NCBI RefSeq assembly: GCF_003265705.1
Contig: NW_020313057.1
Coordinates: 7,676,450 to 7,740,449, forward strand
Length of the DNA: 64,000 nucleotides
Reading direction: 5' to 3'
Source of the DNA: Callorhinus ursinus
Taxonomy: Eukaryota > Chordata > Mammalia > Carnivora > Otariidae
Part shown: piece after piece, positions 45,770-57,587 of the stretch
How positions within the stretch are numbered: the first letter of the stretch is position 1
How the letters are laid out: every line of letters starts with the position of its first letter
Notes under the pieces: model-generated
The model's database searches: none
What the model was told of the DNA's origin: nothing
Seen by the model: only the letters and a program-made list of their open reading frames with translations
Position numbers and translations under genes: made by a program

Positions 45770-47178
45770 AGAGAGAAGAAAAAGCATGGAACTGAAAATA
45801 CATATGTAGAAATAATGGCTAAATGTTCTCAGATTTGTCGTAAGACGTAAACCTAAGGAAACTTGCAAGAAGCTGGAAGAAACCCAAACTAAGTAAATCC
45901 AGAGAAATCCATGCCCATATGCATCATAATCAAACTTAGGAAAACATGTAGCAGCAAAAGCTCTTCCAACAAACAAAGCTCTGGACCTAATGGTCTAACT
46001 GATTAATAGCACCAAACTTTTAAGAAAGAAAAATACTGATTATAAACAAACTCTTCCAAAGTAGATGAGGGAAAACATCCCATTTTATTTTATGAAGGCA
46101 TCATTGAAGAGATGCTAAAACCAGACAAACATAAAGAAAGAGAACAAAGGACTAATATCCCCCACAATCTTAGCTATAAAACCTTCAAGAAAATGTTACC
46201 AAATCATACCAAACAATATATAATACTACTGGGTGAGGTTTACCACAGCAATGCGAGAATGGCTCAACATTTGAAATATAATCAGTATGTCAGTATTATC
46301 AACAGACTAATTAAAAAAAAAACTATATCATCATCTCAACAGATAAAGAAAAATAACTTGACAAAATGTATTATATATCCATAATTAAAAACTCTCAGCA
46401 AACTAGGAATTGAAGAAACCATCCTTAACCTAATAAAGGGCATCTACAAGAAACCTGCAATATTACACTTACTAGTAGAAATAGAATGTTCCTGAGATCA
46501 GGAACAAACCAAAATATGATTTCTTACTACTCATATTCAGCTTCATGCCAGAGGTTCCAGCCAATGAAATATAGCAAGAAAAAGAAATAGAATACTTGCA
46601 GATTAAAAAATAAGAAACAAAAGTCTTTCTATTCTCAGGTATCATTATTGTCTATATGGAATATATCAAATACCAAAAAAGCTACTATCATTAATAAGTG
46701 AGGTTAGCAAGGTCATAGGACAAGAACAATAGAAAAAATTCTATTAAAATGAATTATATTTCTGTATGCTAGCATGACTCATACAGTAAAACTAATTGAT
46801 ATGTTGGGCTTCATCCAAATTAAAAACATGTGCTCTGGAAAGACACTTTTAAGAGACAGGAAACAAAAGGCCCAGACTGGAAGGACATACTTGGAAAATA
46901 CATCTGTGACAAATTACTTAATCCAGAATACATAAAGAATTCTCAAAAATTAGTAACAGAAAACAGTTCATTTAAAAATTGACAGGAGAGTTGAATAAAT
47001 ACTTTATCAAAGAAGATGTGTAAGGGTGTCTGGGTTGGTTAAGCGTCTGCCTTCAGCTCAGGTCATGATCCCAGGGTCCTGGGATGGAGCCCCATGTCGG
47101 GCTCCCTGCTCAGAGGAGAGTCTGCTTCTCCCTCTGCTTGCCACACCCCCTGCTTGTACTCTCTCTCTCTCTGACAAA

Positions 47179-47213
<35 letters not shown>

Positions 47214-47450
47214 AATCTTTTTAAAAAGATGTATAGATGGCAAATAGACACAAGAGAAGATGCTCAACATCACTAGCCATCAAAAAAATGCAAAGTAAAC
47301 CAAAAGGAGACACTACTACACACCTGTATTAGAACGGCTAAAACACAACAATACTGACAGGACCAAGTACTGGGAAAGTTGCAGAACAAATGAAAGTTTT
47401 ATACTTTTCTTAGCAGGGATGCAGAATGACACAGCCACGAGTATATTTAG
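45770..47450 (+). mobile_element. Old LINE-1: ORF1 tail fused to ORF2 reverse transcriptase region
   Basis: Begins with ORF1 C-terminal text ('CATGCCCATATGCATCATAA') and at about 45955 jumps into ORF2 ('AGCTCTGGACCTAATGG', 'ACAAACTCTTCCAAAG', 'AATATATAATACTACTGGGT', 'ACTCTCAGCAAACTAGGAAT', 'GGGCATCTACAAGAAACCTG', 'CCTGAGATCAGGAACAA'). This is the reverse transcriptase domain region. It then continues with the C-terminal part ('TTCATCCAAATTAAAAACAT', 'TGCTCAACATCACTAGCCAT'). The SINE at 47023 interrupts it. The endonuclease half of ORF2 is missing. The 90-codon frame at 46112-46384 is a surviving piece of the reverse transcriptase frame. Confidence 0.78.
47023..47225 (+). mobile_element. Carnivoran SINE with 9-bp head deletion and (AAAT)n tail
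   Basis: The head reads GGGTGTCTGGGTTGGTTAAG: the GGCTCAGTC that normally follows GGGT is lost, which removes most of the box-A-like segment. GGGTCCTGGGATGGAGCCCC is intact. The tail has about ten AAAT units. Target duplication AAGATGTGTA (47013-47022) against AAGATGTATA (47226-47235). Confidence 0.93.
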
Positions 47451-48455
47451 ATACCTGAGTGAGACCTGCCCTGGAGAAGAATATGAGACTAGACGAGGCT
47501 GTATTACACAGAGTTATAAATTCCTTTGAACCGTAATTTTGAAGGGCAATGAGATATAATTTTTGTACTTAAAGCTATTCATGGAAATGGCCTAATTTGA
47601 TTGTGTTTATATTCCTATTTGGGCCAGCTCTATTATTAAATTTATTATTGCAGTACTTTTCTTCTGCCATTTTCTACAATGCAGAACCTCAAATAAGCTC
47701 TATTTAGACAATATAACAATATAACTTTCATACTTTGTGAAATAAAATAATGAATTTGTGTGCCTTTGGACCTCGGTTGAAAGAGCAGACCTCATCTTAT
47801 CACCTGTTTTAGTAAAATGAACTTTTGTTTTACTTGTCCATCTTTTTTATGTCTCAGCTATTACATCAGAATGGGTAAATTTTCACCAGATTTGAAAGGT
47901 ACATTTGAAACAGTCTCTTTAATGATTGGCAACATAAGATACATGAAATTCTTGTTGAGAATGACTACCCACAGAGTCAGCAATAATATAATAATAAGTA
48001 GTAATAGACCTGTAATAATAATAATATAATAATAATAATAATAAAAGGCCTATATAGTTGCCAATTGAGAGAAACAAGACAACTTGGTTACAAGACCCTT
48101 GTACAAGGACAGAAAAAAAAATGGTTTTAGATACGAAGCCAAATCAATTGTGAAAACTGCACATCATTCCGAGATCTATTTCAATCACTGTTTCCTCCTT
48201 AAGGCTTTTGCAGATCTTCTAAATCAGAAGTTATATGTCTCCTTTGAAAGCCTGGGGCACTTTATACAATTTTGGGTCTAAATCATAATGTTTCTTATTG
48301 AAGTATCTTATTCCCTGATTAAACTGTGATTTATTTGAAGGTGATAACTATGTCATATTTATTTTTCTATCACTAACCAGGTCTGTAATGGCATCTAGAG
48401 CAAGGTAAATGCCCAGTGACTGCCTTCTGGTTCTGCCTGTGCCTCTATCATTATT
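47451..48455. other. No gene seen; AT-rich, with an (AAT)n tract
   Basis: An (AAT)n run occupies about 48013-48044. Around 48335-48420 the text faintly resembles an L2 3' end (…'AGGTGATAACTATGTCATAT'…). Otherwise unassigned. Confidence 0.45.
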
Positions 48456-48459
48456 GGGT

Positions 48460-48823
48460 TTGTTATTTTTCCTTAAGTATAATATACAAAGAGAAAAGTG
48501 CAAAAAATAATATGAGTGCAGCTTCATGAATATTTATAAACTCTATGCAGTCATGTAACCTACACCCAGATAAAGATACAAAATATTCCCAGCAGTCTGA
48601 TAACTTCCCTTCTACACTGTGTAGTCACATTGCCCGCCCACCCCAAAGGTAATCATATCTTGACTTCTGATGTCATAGATTCATTTTGCCTACTTTTGAA
48701 CTTTGTATCAATGGAATAACACCAAGCTTGCTCTTCGGTTTGTCCGATTTTTTCCACTAAAATCACATTTCTGAGATTCATTCATATTGTATGTAGTTCA
48801 TTCATTCACATTACTGAGGAGCT
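48460..48823 (-). mobile_element. Old LINE-1 3' region, antisense
   Basis: 'AAAAGTGCAAAAAATAATAT', 'TAACCTACACCCAGATAAAG', 'GGTAATCATATCTTGACTTC', 'TTTTGCCTACTTTTGAACTT' and 'TGAGATTCATTCATATTGTA' follow the antisense order of an old L1 3' UTR. Confidence 0.6.
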
Positions 48824-48967
48824 GTGCTACTCGAAGTGTGGTCCCTGGACCAGCAGCATCAGCATTCCCTGCGATTGTGTTAGAAGTACACATACCCAGG
48901 TCTCACCCCAGACTTGCTGAGTCAGAGACTCTTGGGTTGGGGTCCAGGAATTTGTATTTTAAAACTT
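48824..48967 (+). mobile_element. MER5A-like hAT non-autonomous element, right end missing
   Basis: Text follows MER5A: 'CTCGAAGTGTGGTCCCTGGA', 'CCAGCAGCATCAGCATTCCC', 'CCAGACTTGCTGAGTCAGAG', 'GGTCCAGGAATTTGTATTTT'. The element should continue for about 45 more bases. The DNA beyond the SINE (after 49182) is not MER5A, so the right end was already lost before the SINE landed. Confidence 0.88.
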
Positions 48968-49173
48968 GCGCCTGGGTGGCTCAGTTGGTTGGGCGACTGC
49001 CTTCGGCTCAGGTCATGATCCTGGGGTCCTGGGATCGAGTCCCTCATCGGGCTCCCTGCTCAGCAGAGAGTCTGCTTCTCCCTCTGACCCTCCCCCCGCC
49101 ATGTGCTTTCTCTCTCTCATTCTCTCTCTCTCAAATAAATAAATAAAATCTATAAAAAAATTTTAAAAAAAAA
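48968..49173 (+). mobile_element. Carnivoran SINE (young subfamily) at the edge of MER5A
   Basis: Lacks the first GGG of the head (GCGCCTGGGTGGCTCAG), then GGGGTCCTGGGATCGAGTCC and TCCCTCTGACCCTCCCCCC. The duplication TTAAAACTT is exact at 48959-48967 and 49174-49182. The 119-codon frame at 48787-49146 crosses MER5A and the SINE and is not a gene. Confidence 0.94.
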
Positions 49174-49279
49174 TTAAAACTTTTAAAGACATTTGACCTC
49201 TCCTTGCTATCTCTCAGTCACCTTTATAAATTTAAATCCAAACACAGAACATCATAATCTATTATATACTTCTCCATCT

Positions 49280-49400
49280 GTCTCCTCCACTAGACCGTGA
49301 GTTCCTCCAGGGTAGAAGCTGTATTTTTTTTTTTTTTGCATCCTTAACAATGAAAACAGAACAGGGACTGACACAAAGTACATAGTCAACAATAGATTGT
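49280..49400 (+). mobile_element. LINE-2 3' end with a T14 run
   Basis: 'AGACCGTGAGTTCCTCCAGG', 'GTAGAAGCTGT', then 14 T (49324-49337), and 'GGGACTGACACAAAGTACAT', 'AGTCAACAATAGATTGTGAA' follow the L2 3' end in worn form. Confidence 0.7.
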
Positions 49401-49727
49401 GAAGTTATAAAATGATCGAAATGAAGAGAAAATACCTATAAAAATTGTAAATCCTAGTGAACTAAAACAATCATAATTTCTTATTGACACCATAAAATGC
49501 CAAAAACATTTTCAAATTCTCCGAAAAATATTTTTGAACTGTTATGATGTCAGTGCTAAGTGTTTGGAGAAATAAAAAATTTGAATGAGTATTAATGAAT
49601 ACTTTCAAAGAGTTCTATTACAGTAGGTTGCATGTTGTCAGGATTAACTGTTCCTACCTACTAAACCCTCCAAGTTTTCTTGGTTTTGGGCCACTGACTC
49701 TTTTCTGCCTCTTAAAGTGTCAAAAAA

Positions 49728-49800
49728 GGGGGGGAAAAGAGGAGAGAGGAAGGAAGGAGAGAAGAGAAAGAAGAGGGAAAGGACAGAGGAGGAAAAAATA
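49728..49800. repeat. Purine-rich (GA/GGAA) tract
   Basis: About 70 bases of almost pure purine (GGGGGGAAAAGAGGAGAGAG, then GGAAGGAAGG). The open frames on both strands (49595-49840) come from this bias. Confidence 0.85.
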
Positions 49801-51325
49801 TATAAATTTCCTAGGAGCGATTTACCTGTCACTTCAATAGAGCCCGGTTAGTGTCCCTTGTCTTAAGTATTGTGTGTACAGGAAGGAACCACCTGCCTCC
49901 TAAAACTTCTCTGTCAAATTTGTGTGTGAAGATGTGTTACGAGAAGTATATTATTTTGTTCTAAGTCTTCTCAGGTATTCCTAGGAGTGGCAACATATAA
50001 CTCTTCAAAGCATTATCACAATATCAAATATTATCCAGAAAATAGAGCAAAGAGAGTAAGGAATTACTGAGCATTTAGGAGGAGTTGATTAAGGGTCAGC
50101 CTACCAAAGAGGAAGCTTCTATAAATAATTAGTTTGTTTATTTTATCATTTAGCTTGGGCTGTCGTTATCCACCCTACAATCCAAGCTGGAGTCAGAGAC
50201 TCATTTACATGAACATATATGAAAATCTCCTACTACTAATTTGATGGTTCTCAACCAGACACATCCAGATTAGTGTGGAAGAAGGAAAGCCTAATCAATA
50301 CTTATAGGTCAAGAGGTGCTAAAATGTTTGAGGCATTTTTAAAAAATTGGAAATCAATTTTAAAACATTTCCCTCTTGTAAAATAAATGCACATAAGACA
50401 TCCAGGTTTTTTTTTAATGTATCAGATCACCTATATTTAATAATTGCTGAGGCTTTTGGATGCAGTTTGCTAGTAGAGATATCGATGATGGATGCTATAC
50501 AAAATAGCAATGATCATTAGGTAAGCAAGTTCCCAAGTGCTTCTAAAATCAAAAACATTGTTAGAACTATTGTACATATCTTTGGAAATGTATCATATTC
50601 TGTATACATCAGATGCTATTTAAGTGCTATTTTGCATGCTTTAGCAATCTGAGCCCAAAAAAAGCTGCAATGTTTCCAAAGTAACAGTGAATGTACTAGT
50701 TTAGAAGGGGCTATAAATGTCCTGTGGTATTTGGAGCATTACTTATTTATACTATCAATACACATTTAATACTAACAGTTGAAAGGTATCTTCACTGATA
50801 TACATTTTTTTAAAAAATAAGGGGAGAGCATAGAAAGTACAGTGTACACTTTCTTATCATCAAGGACACTCCCCAGGAGGACTTAACCAATTTGAGCCTG
50901 ACTTTCATCCCCCAATCTAAAATGCCAGACTCCATTCTCTGTGGATGAGTGTTTCTTCTAGTTCACTGAGAAACTTAAGAACATTCATTGCCTTGGCACT
51001 CCATTATCAACTCCTACCTCTCCCCACTCCACCACATCCCATCTCCACATTTCTCTAGTTTTTCCCACATAGGCAAACTGTGTTCTCAAACCCACCACTT
51101 CTCTCTTGTCCGCATCTTCACTGACCTACTATCACCTTGATGTTAAGCAACATCTCTATTTTAACCCTTCAAATTCTCCTGTTGTATGACTCCCCAATTA
51201 CTTACCAGACTTTAGCTAATCCAGCTCCCTTTCAACCCTTGAGTTTACCAGAAGAGTCTGAGAAAAAGCCTAAGATGAGACTGAGCCCTTACAGATATCT
51301 AACTGCTTCCTTCTTATAATTTCAC
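49801..51325. other. No gene seen; mostly unassigned
   Basis: AT-rich to about 50850, then pyrimidine-rich (50860-51130), where an L2 relationship is possible but not shown. Open frames are short. Confidence 0.45.
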
Positions 51326-51329
51326 GTTC

Positions 51330-51572
51330 CTCTTGGGTAACAATTCAGAAAGGACTTCTTCTGATAAGGCATCCTAAGTTAATATCATGTTGTTATGTTC
51401 CGACACTCAGTTTATTGTCTTAACAGCATTTATCAGAATTTATCCTTTTAGCTTGTCTCTTTACCTCTTAAGACTATAAGCTTTTGGGGGGGGGGTACTC
51501 ATGTCAACTTATTTGATATATCCTGATACACAGAAGGTGCTCCATAAATACTTCATGAATGAAGAAATGGGA
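51330..51572 (+). mobile_element. LINE-2 3' end
   Basis: Landmarks: 'AAAGGACTTCTTCTGATAAG', 'TTAAGACTATAAGC', a G10 run (51487-51496), 'CACAGAAGGTGCTCCATAAA' and 'TACTTCATGAATGAA'. The end is typical of L2 (…ggtgctcaataaatgtttgttgaatgaa…). Confidence 0.75.
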
Positions 51573-51649
51573 ATAGATACCTGGCCACTAACAGAACATA
51601 AAATTGAAATTCAGTGAGTAACAGTACACCTATGTATTATTCACGATTT

Positions 51650-51910
51650 TATGGGTTGCAGGTGATGAAACATCAAGCCAAATTAACTTAATGTAAAAGA
51701 AAAAAGTCTTTGATTCAGGTACCTGAAAGTCTGGGGACATATCTAACTCTGGAAACAGCAAAATCCAGAGGATCACATGATATCATTATGGTTTGGTTCG
51801 CATTCAACTTGTCTCTGACCAGCTTTATTCTGCAATCAAACTCTCTTCACGTGGTAAGCATGCACTTGCCATTTCAAACACTTATTCCCCCAACCTTAAC
51901 CATATCTTAA
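51650..51910. other. Probable ancient interspersed repeat, family not named
   Basis: 'ATTAACTTAATGTAAAAGAA', 'AAAATCCAGAGGATCACATG' and 'CTCTCTTCACGTGGTAAGC' recall an old dispersed mammalian repeat. I cannot assign the family or strand. The 66-codon frame at 51710-51910 lies in it. Confidence 0.3.
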
Positions 51911-51954
51911 AAAAGAATCTGTCTCTTTAAACAGTTACTGATTTGTTTATCACA

Positions 51955-52062
51955 GATTTTTTTTAAATGGCACTTACTATGAGCAGACATTCTTCAAAAT
52001 GCTTTCCAAATATGAACTCATTTTCTCCTTATGATTATTGTCCCCATTTTATAGATGAAGGT
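51955..52062 (-). mobile_element. MIR, antisense
   Basis: 'GGCACTTACTATGAGCAGAC', 'TTCTTCAAAATGCTTTCCAA', 'GAACTCATTTTCTCCTTATG' and 'CCCCATTTTATAGATGAAGG' are the antisense order of MIR. Confidence 0.85.
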
Positions 52063-54185
52063 AGTTCATTTCTAGAGCTACCACCTTTGTGGAGCTTACA
52101 TTCCAGTGTGTGTGTGTTGGAGGGGGTGGTCCAAACCCAATAGACATGATAATATGTTATATCATATGAAACAGTGGTGAATGCTATTGAAAAAGAAATA
52201 GAGCATCAGGAGGGTTGGGAGTACTGGTGGAGCAATGGGTACAGCCCAGTAGCTGTTTGAGTAATTGTTTAGAGTAAAATTTTCTCATTTTCAGCTGAAA
52301 AAGTCCCAACTTGCCTATCTCCCCATATCTACTCAAATTCCAAGGGTGAGTCTAGAGTCAAAGGCTAGTATCTAGAAAAACAAACATAAAATGACCAGGT
52401 GTCCTAAGAAAAATGTTTAAGTCTGTGCTACAGTGAGTAGGCTAACAGGTGTTAGGTGATCAAAATCAGAACAACACTACAAAATCAGTTTTTTAGCCAG
52501 GTTACACAGAATCTGAAACTCTACCATAGCTAATTTAATTTATATAAAAAAAATAATAAACCACCTCCCATGCCTGACTTTTTGCTATAACCTAGATGCA
52601 CAGTTCAGTAGATTTCTCTGATCAATATCATATCATGTGAATTAATATTTCTGCATTGAATAACACATAAAGAAGTTCATCAGATGGGGCAGAATGGTGA
52701 AGTTTTGTAAAAACTTCAAGAGGGTAAATACAAGGATCTTTTCACTCTCAAAATCATTTATTTTTGTTTAGGGTGCCATGAGAATATTAGCCAATTCTAT
52801 ACATCTATGTTTTAATCCTTATCTAATATTAATTAGTTGCAGTAATCTCATGTTTAACTAGCTGTGATATTACTGAATAGCCTATGTACTAAAAGTGGAT
52901 CAAACTGTGAAGTAGTTCTCTAAATCAGCTGCTAGTTAATGAATGAGATACTCTGTAAAGTTCTTATCTTAAAATGTAAGGGAGAGCAAACCATCGCAAA
53001 ACAATGGTTTTTGGCTTAATTGATTGGCTTGTTTTTTCTTTAATCAGCTAACAAAAAATGGCCATGAAATACTGTTTTAATTGCACAATGAGAGCAATGC
53101 AGAGGACGTAGGGATAAAAGAAAAAAATAAACCTAAAAGACCTAAGTTACAAATTTGATGGGGAAAAAATAATGAGTTATATCAGATATTGACCCTGTTG
53201 AGTGAGGCCTTTGCTATACTTCCTTGTGTGAACCTTACACAAAGTTAAGATGCATGTATGGTATGTTTATGAGTCAGAAACCATATAGGTGAGAGAGGAG
53301 TGGCATTTGCTCAGTAAGATGGCCATAGTGGGTTTCAAAGAAAATAGATGCTGGTCTTCAGATGATTCTTAAATCACTGGTGATATTGCTCTTATTTTTG
53401 TTTAAATTGTGTGCTCTGTAAAAGAATAGGATTTTTTTGTGCTGTGCCATAAATGGTGATTTAAGAATTTGAGATAATTTTATGCCTTCATATTTAAGTA
53501 TCGTTGAGATATTCTTGAATTTAGTTTTCTCTGTTCTTCAGTGTCAAAGTTCAGGTCTCAATTTCAAATTCATTGAAATGCATTGTTTAACAAGGACCAT
53601 CGTAAGTCTTCAGACCTTTGATTCTGTGATTCTAACAATGTTTCCCTCACTTACTGAGATACGGGATTTCAAGAATAAAGTACAGAAGCTAATAATGTGT
53701 CATGAAATCATCATTACAATTAAACTTATATTGTTCCAGACAATTAGAAATTACCTCATCCTGCAGCCCAGTTCTTCTGAAACTATTCTCCATACATTAA
53801 CTGGTATGATTCCACTTTTTTTCAACCATAATGGATTCTCATTTTTCTTATTTGTGCTCTTTGATAGTCAGCATGGTTAAGTATTTTCCTCTTTTGGTAT
53901 GTTATTTTAACTTGGCTTCTAAGACACAACCTGTGCTGTTTTTTTCCTACCTGATTGCCTGTTTCTTCTTGATCTTCTTCTTAAAAAGTCTCTCTTGTCC
54001 CATGACTCATGAATGTCAGTTTTGCCAGGTGTTCTGTCCTCATGGGGCTTTCCTCACAGCACTCTCTTTTACCTCAGTGGTTACAACTACATCTCTCCTT
54101 CAAAACTTGTTGAGCTTTAGACTAGGATATCTGACTTGTTTTTGGACAAATTGATCTTTTGGAGTCTGACCAATTCCACCTGTAA
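52063..54185. other. No gene seen; AT-rich unassigned DNA
   Basis: About 2.1 kb. The 132-codon plus frame 53482-53880 and the overlapping 107-codon frame 53831-54154 are T-rich and hydrophobic, without domain motifs or a start context of note. I regard them as chance frames. Confidence 0.45.
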
Positions 54186-54189
54186 GTAA

Positions 54190-54575
54190 CTCTTTAATCT
54201 GGTGCTTCCCTCCTTCCACTCTGCATCCGCCTCACCATCTCACTTCTTAGTTCCAGTCATGTCATCCCTAATCTCCTCCATTGCTGTTCAAGTCCTAACA
54301 TTTCCCAAGTCTTTGATCAAATGCCATTGCTTTCATGAAGCCTTTTCAGCCCTGAAATGAGATTAGTTTCTGTCCTTTCTGAGGCCCTAAAAAAACTTAT
54401 TTGTAAATTTGGTGGGAACTAAGTGCCTTCCATGTTTATGATATTCGTTTTTATTTTACATGTCTTTCCAACCAGAGAGTGTGTTTCTAGAGGACAGAAA
54501 TGTCTATCTCCTTTGTATCCTTCAGAGTTCCTAATGCGATGTATTATCTATAACAAGGAAGGAATGAATGATGTG
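54190..54575 (+). mobile_element. LINE-2 fragment including 3' end
   Basis: 'CAAGTCTTTGATCAAATGCC', 'ATTGCTTTCATGAAGCC', 'AACCAGAGAGTGTGTTTCTA', 'GAGGACAGAAATGTCTATCT' and 'AAGGAAGGAATGAATG' match the L2 ORF end and 3' terminus in order. Confidence 0.78.
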
Positions 54576-56712
54576 GAATAGAAATGGCTTAAATGACCTT
54601 AACAATTCATATTTTCAGCAAAAATATTTATTCTGTATCTACTCCTCCCTATAAATGCTAATTAGAAATAAAATCTAAGCTAAAACTAGTAGAACATGGG
54701 CAGTGAGCATCCCACATTATTTGGCATTTTGAATCATAACAAGTTTCATATATTATTTTTAAGAATTTCCTCCTGGCTATATATATGCAGAATATTTTTA
54801 ATATTTTTTAATTCATATCATTAATTGGTTAACATATAATAGCTATATTATTAATATCACATTTTCTATTTAAAGATATTTACTTTATACTGTTTATTTC
54901 TCCTCAAATTATAGTATATTCATTATGATGAGATAGTGGTTACAATAATCCTGAAATTTGGTACAACACTACTTAAACATCAACTTGAGCTCTATTTGTG
55001 TCACCATGTAATGACTGGTAATGACTCCTAGTTAGTTCAGATTAAGGTATGTCTCAAGATTTTGGATTATCAAAATATCTTAAGTCATGATATCCATTAT
55101 CTGAGAAATGTCAAGATTTCTTCTCGTTTCAGAAATTCATTTGTTGCTAGACTTAAATAGAATAACAGTAGAATTCTAGTGGAATTGGAATAACAATAAT
55201 GATACTGAAAAGGCATGGACCTCCAGCTCATTGTTATAGAAATGCCTGAGACATAGCAATAGTGCTAAAGATCCAAAACATCAAGACTGAGTTTGATTAG
55301 AGGGATCTGGAGACCAGCTTTACTAGTGGAAAACAAAGTCAGACTCGTTCAACTCTTGTGTCTCAATTCAGAAATTATTCATTAAAAAATACCCAAGTTG
55401 CTTTCCTATGTAAGTCTCCTGAAATTGAGTACACCCAGACTCCAAATGACTTCAGAAACTTCAAAAATGTATATAGAAGAGAAAATTGAAAGTGTACTTT
55501 ATTGATTGAATCAATCATCAGACATAGGAGAGGTTTCATTCCAAACAGCAAAGGGGAAGAAAGCCACAGATCAGACTGACTCCTCAAGTAATATTCTCAG
55601 TGGTACCCCCATTCGCTCTGCTGCAGAGCCATGGCCAAGTATTAAAGTTCCTCTAAAGAATCCAGATGGAGGTCAATTCTAATATATTTTGTGCATATAA
55701 GAACTACTTTTGATGTGTAGTCTTCCTTCTCCTTTGAGTTTGGTGATTTGTTCATCTCTGCCCAATAAAGAGAAGATGACTCAAAACTCGGGAAAAAAGG
55801 GAGCACCAATTTCTGTAATGAAAATCTGTGTCAGTTATTTCTCATCTCTGGAGGTCCCTTATGCCTTTGAAATATAGCATATTTCTCTAAATGATGAAAT
55901 TGTAAATTTACATATTTTTTCCTCAGGTTTAGAACCATTGGGAAAATCACAGACATTTTATTTTATATGATTCTTTTCCTATCCCTTAAAATGTATCTCT
56001 GATGCCAAGGCCAGTGGTAAAGAGGCACTGAATAAATTGACCTGAACTTTTGGATACTTGTTTCTTTTGCCATTTCCTGTGATACTCTCTATAACCAACT
56101 TTCCTCTATTAAATAAAACAAAATTGGAAATGGATGTTCTCAAAGCATATGGAGGCAAAAGGAACAATAAACTGCTATTGCAGAATAGCAAAAAGAGGTG
56201 AGAATCAATGTGTATAAGGAAGTAAAGGGAAAGCAAGAGAATTTTTTTGGGGGAGTGGGTGAGGCAAGAGAATCTTAAATGGCTTTTTTTTCTATTTAAG
56301 TTCTTAAAGGTTATTTTTGATTTTTATATTTCTTTACATTTCTGTATCTAACACACGACATGAAAAAGCTACACTCATAAGTGGAAAAAGAAATACAATT
56401 TGTTGACATCCCATAGATGAATTTATCATCACCAACTTTACTGCATTATTTTGTTTATGAATAAAAGAATTCAGAGTTTGAAAAAACCATCCTCTAAATA
56501 GTGCTTACCTGAAGAAAAGTTTCTCTATTTTAGAAATTCATTCACACTCAGAAGTCATTGTATGTCACAAGTCTAACAAAATATAATAGCCCAGAAATTT
56601 TTCACCTTCTGAATTTCAAACACCTACTAGCTTAATATAGCCTTTATGGTTAATTCTACTCTTTTAGTCCTTATTAGAGGCTCTTGCTTTTATGTGAGAA
56701 ATATTAGATATT
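54576..56712. other. No gene seen; AT-rich unassigned DNA
   Basis: No recognisable repeat over about 2.1 kb and only short open frames (70 and 85 codons, minus). A small palindrome, TGATTGAATCAATCA, lies near 55503. Confidence 0.45.
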
Positions 56713-56714
56713 AA

Positions 56715-56768
56715 TAGCCAATATTAATTGAGAACTTATCATGGGACATTTATTGTTCTAAATGATAG
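56715..56768 (-). mobile_element. MIR scrap, antisense
   Basis: 'AATTGAGAACTTATCATGGG' and 'ACATTTATTGTTCTAAATG' follow the antisense MIR start (…attgagcacttactatgtgcca…gttctaa…). It is cut off by the microsatellite. Confidence 0.55.
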
Positions 56769-56769
56769 A

Positions 56770-56838
<69 letters not shown>
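56770..56838. repeat. Compound (CT)n(CA)n microsatellite
   Basis: CT-rich run at 56770-56806, then GT and fifteen CA units to 56838. Probably length-variable. Confidence 0.97.
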
Positions 56839-56839
<1 letters not shown>

Positions 56840-56840
<1 letters not shown>

Positions 56841-57088
56841 AATATATGTATATATGGTGTGTGTACATGGATATATAGTAGCTATCACTTAGAGGTATAT
56901 GTTAGTATATGTACACATAGTGATAGGTATATATCAACTATGTGTACATATATGTATATAAAGCAACATATGGCTACATGTATACATCTACATATATATT
57001 ATACCACATATATGTGTGTATATTGTAATAGATATATATCACTTATATGAAATATATATATATTTATATAGAGATATAAATCATATAT
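56840..57088. repeat. AT/GT-rich low-complexity tract
   Basis: Irregular TATATG, TACATA and GTGTAC words. It grades out of the microsatellite and supplies the target of the LINE-1 insertion at 57105. The 63-codon frame 56859-57050 is a product of the repeat. Confidence 0.85.
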
Positions 57089-57104
57089 AAAATCATATGT
57101 ATAT

Positions 57105-57567
57105 GACCTCGCTGATATGAGGAATTTTTAACCTCGGGAAACAAACTGAGGGTTGCTGGAGTGGTGGGGGGTGGGAGGGATGGGGTGGCTGGGTGATAGA
57201 CATTGGGGAGGGTATGTGCTATGGTGAGCACTATGAACTGTGCAAGACTGTTGAATCACAGATCTGTACTTCTGAAACAAATAATGCAATAAATGTTAAG
57301 AAAAAAAAGAAGAAGATAGCAGGAGGGGAAGAATGAAGGGGAGTAAGTCGGAGGGGGAGACGAACCATGAGAGACGATGGACTCTGAAAAACTGAGGGTT
57401 CTAGAGGGGAGGGGGTGGGGGGATGGGTTAGCCTGGTGGTGGGTATTAAAGAGGGCACGTTCTGCGTGGAGCCCTGGATGTTATGCACAAACAATGAATC
57501 ATGGAACACTACATCAAAAACTAATGACGTAATGTATGGTGATTAACATAACAATAAAAATTTTAAA
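57105..57567 (+). mobile_element. Carnivoran LINE-1 3' UTR insertion with exact 16-bp target duplication
   Basis: About 463 bp: GACCTCGCTGATATGAGG, a first G-rich block (GGGTTGCTGGAGTGG, 57151-57200), an A/G-rich join (57301-57313), GGAGGGGGAGACGAACC (57350-57367), a second G-rich block (57399-57425) and the terminal GGGTATTAAAGAGGGCACG ... AACAATAAAAATTTT. AAAATCATATGTATAT flanks it exactly at 57089-57104 and 57568-57583. It gives the window's reference for the shorter 3' ends at 8970, 44494 and 57811. The minus frame 57231-57509 is antisense to it. Confidence 0.94.
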
Positions 57568-57587
57568 AAAATCATATGTATATAAAA

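Noticed and set aside
48787..49146. 119-codon plus frame
   Set aside because: It is a read-through of antisense LINE-1, MER5A and SINE sequence.
53482..54154. Hydrophobic 132- and 107-codon frames as membrane proteins
   Set aside because: Their hydrophobicity follows from T-rich DNA. There is no recognisable family and the two frames overlap each other.
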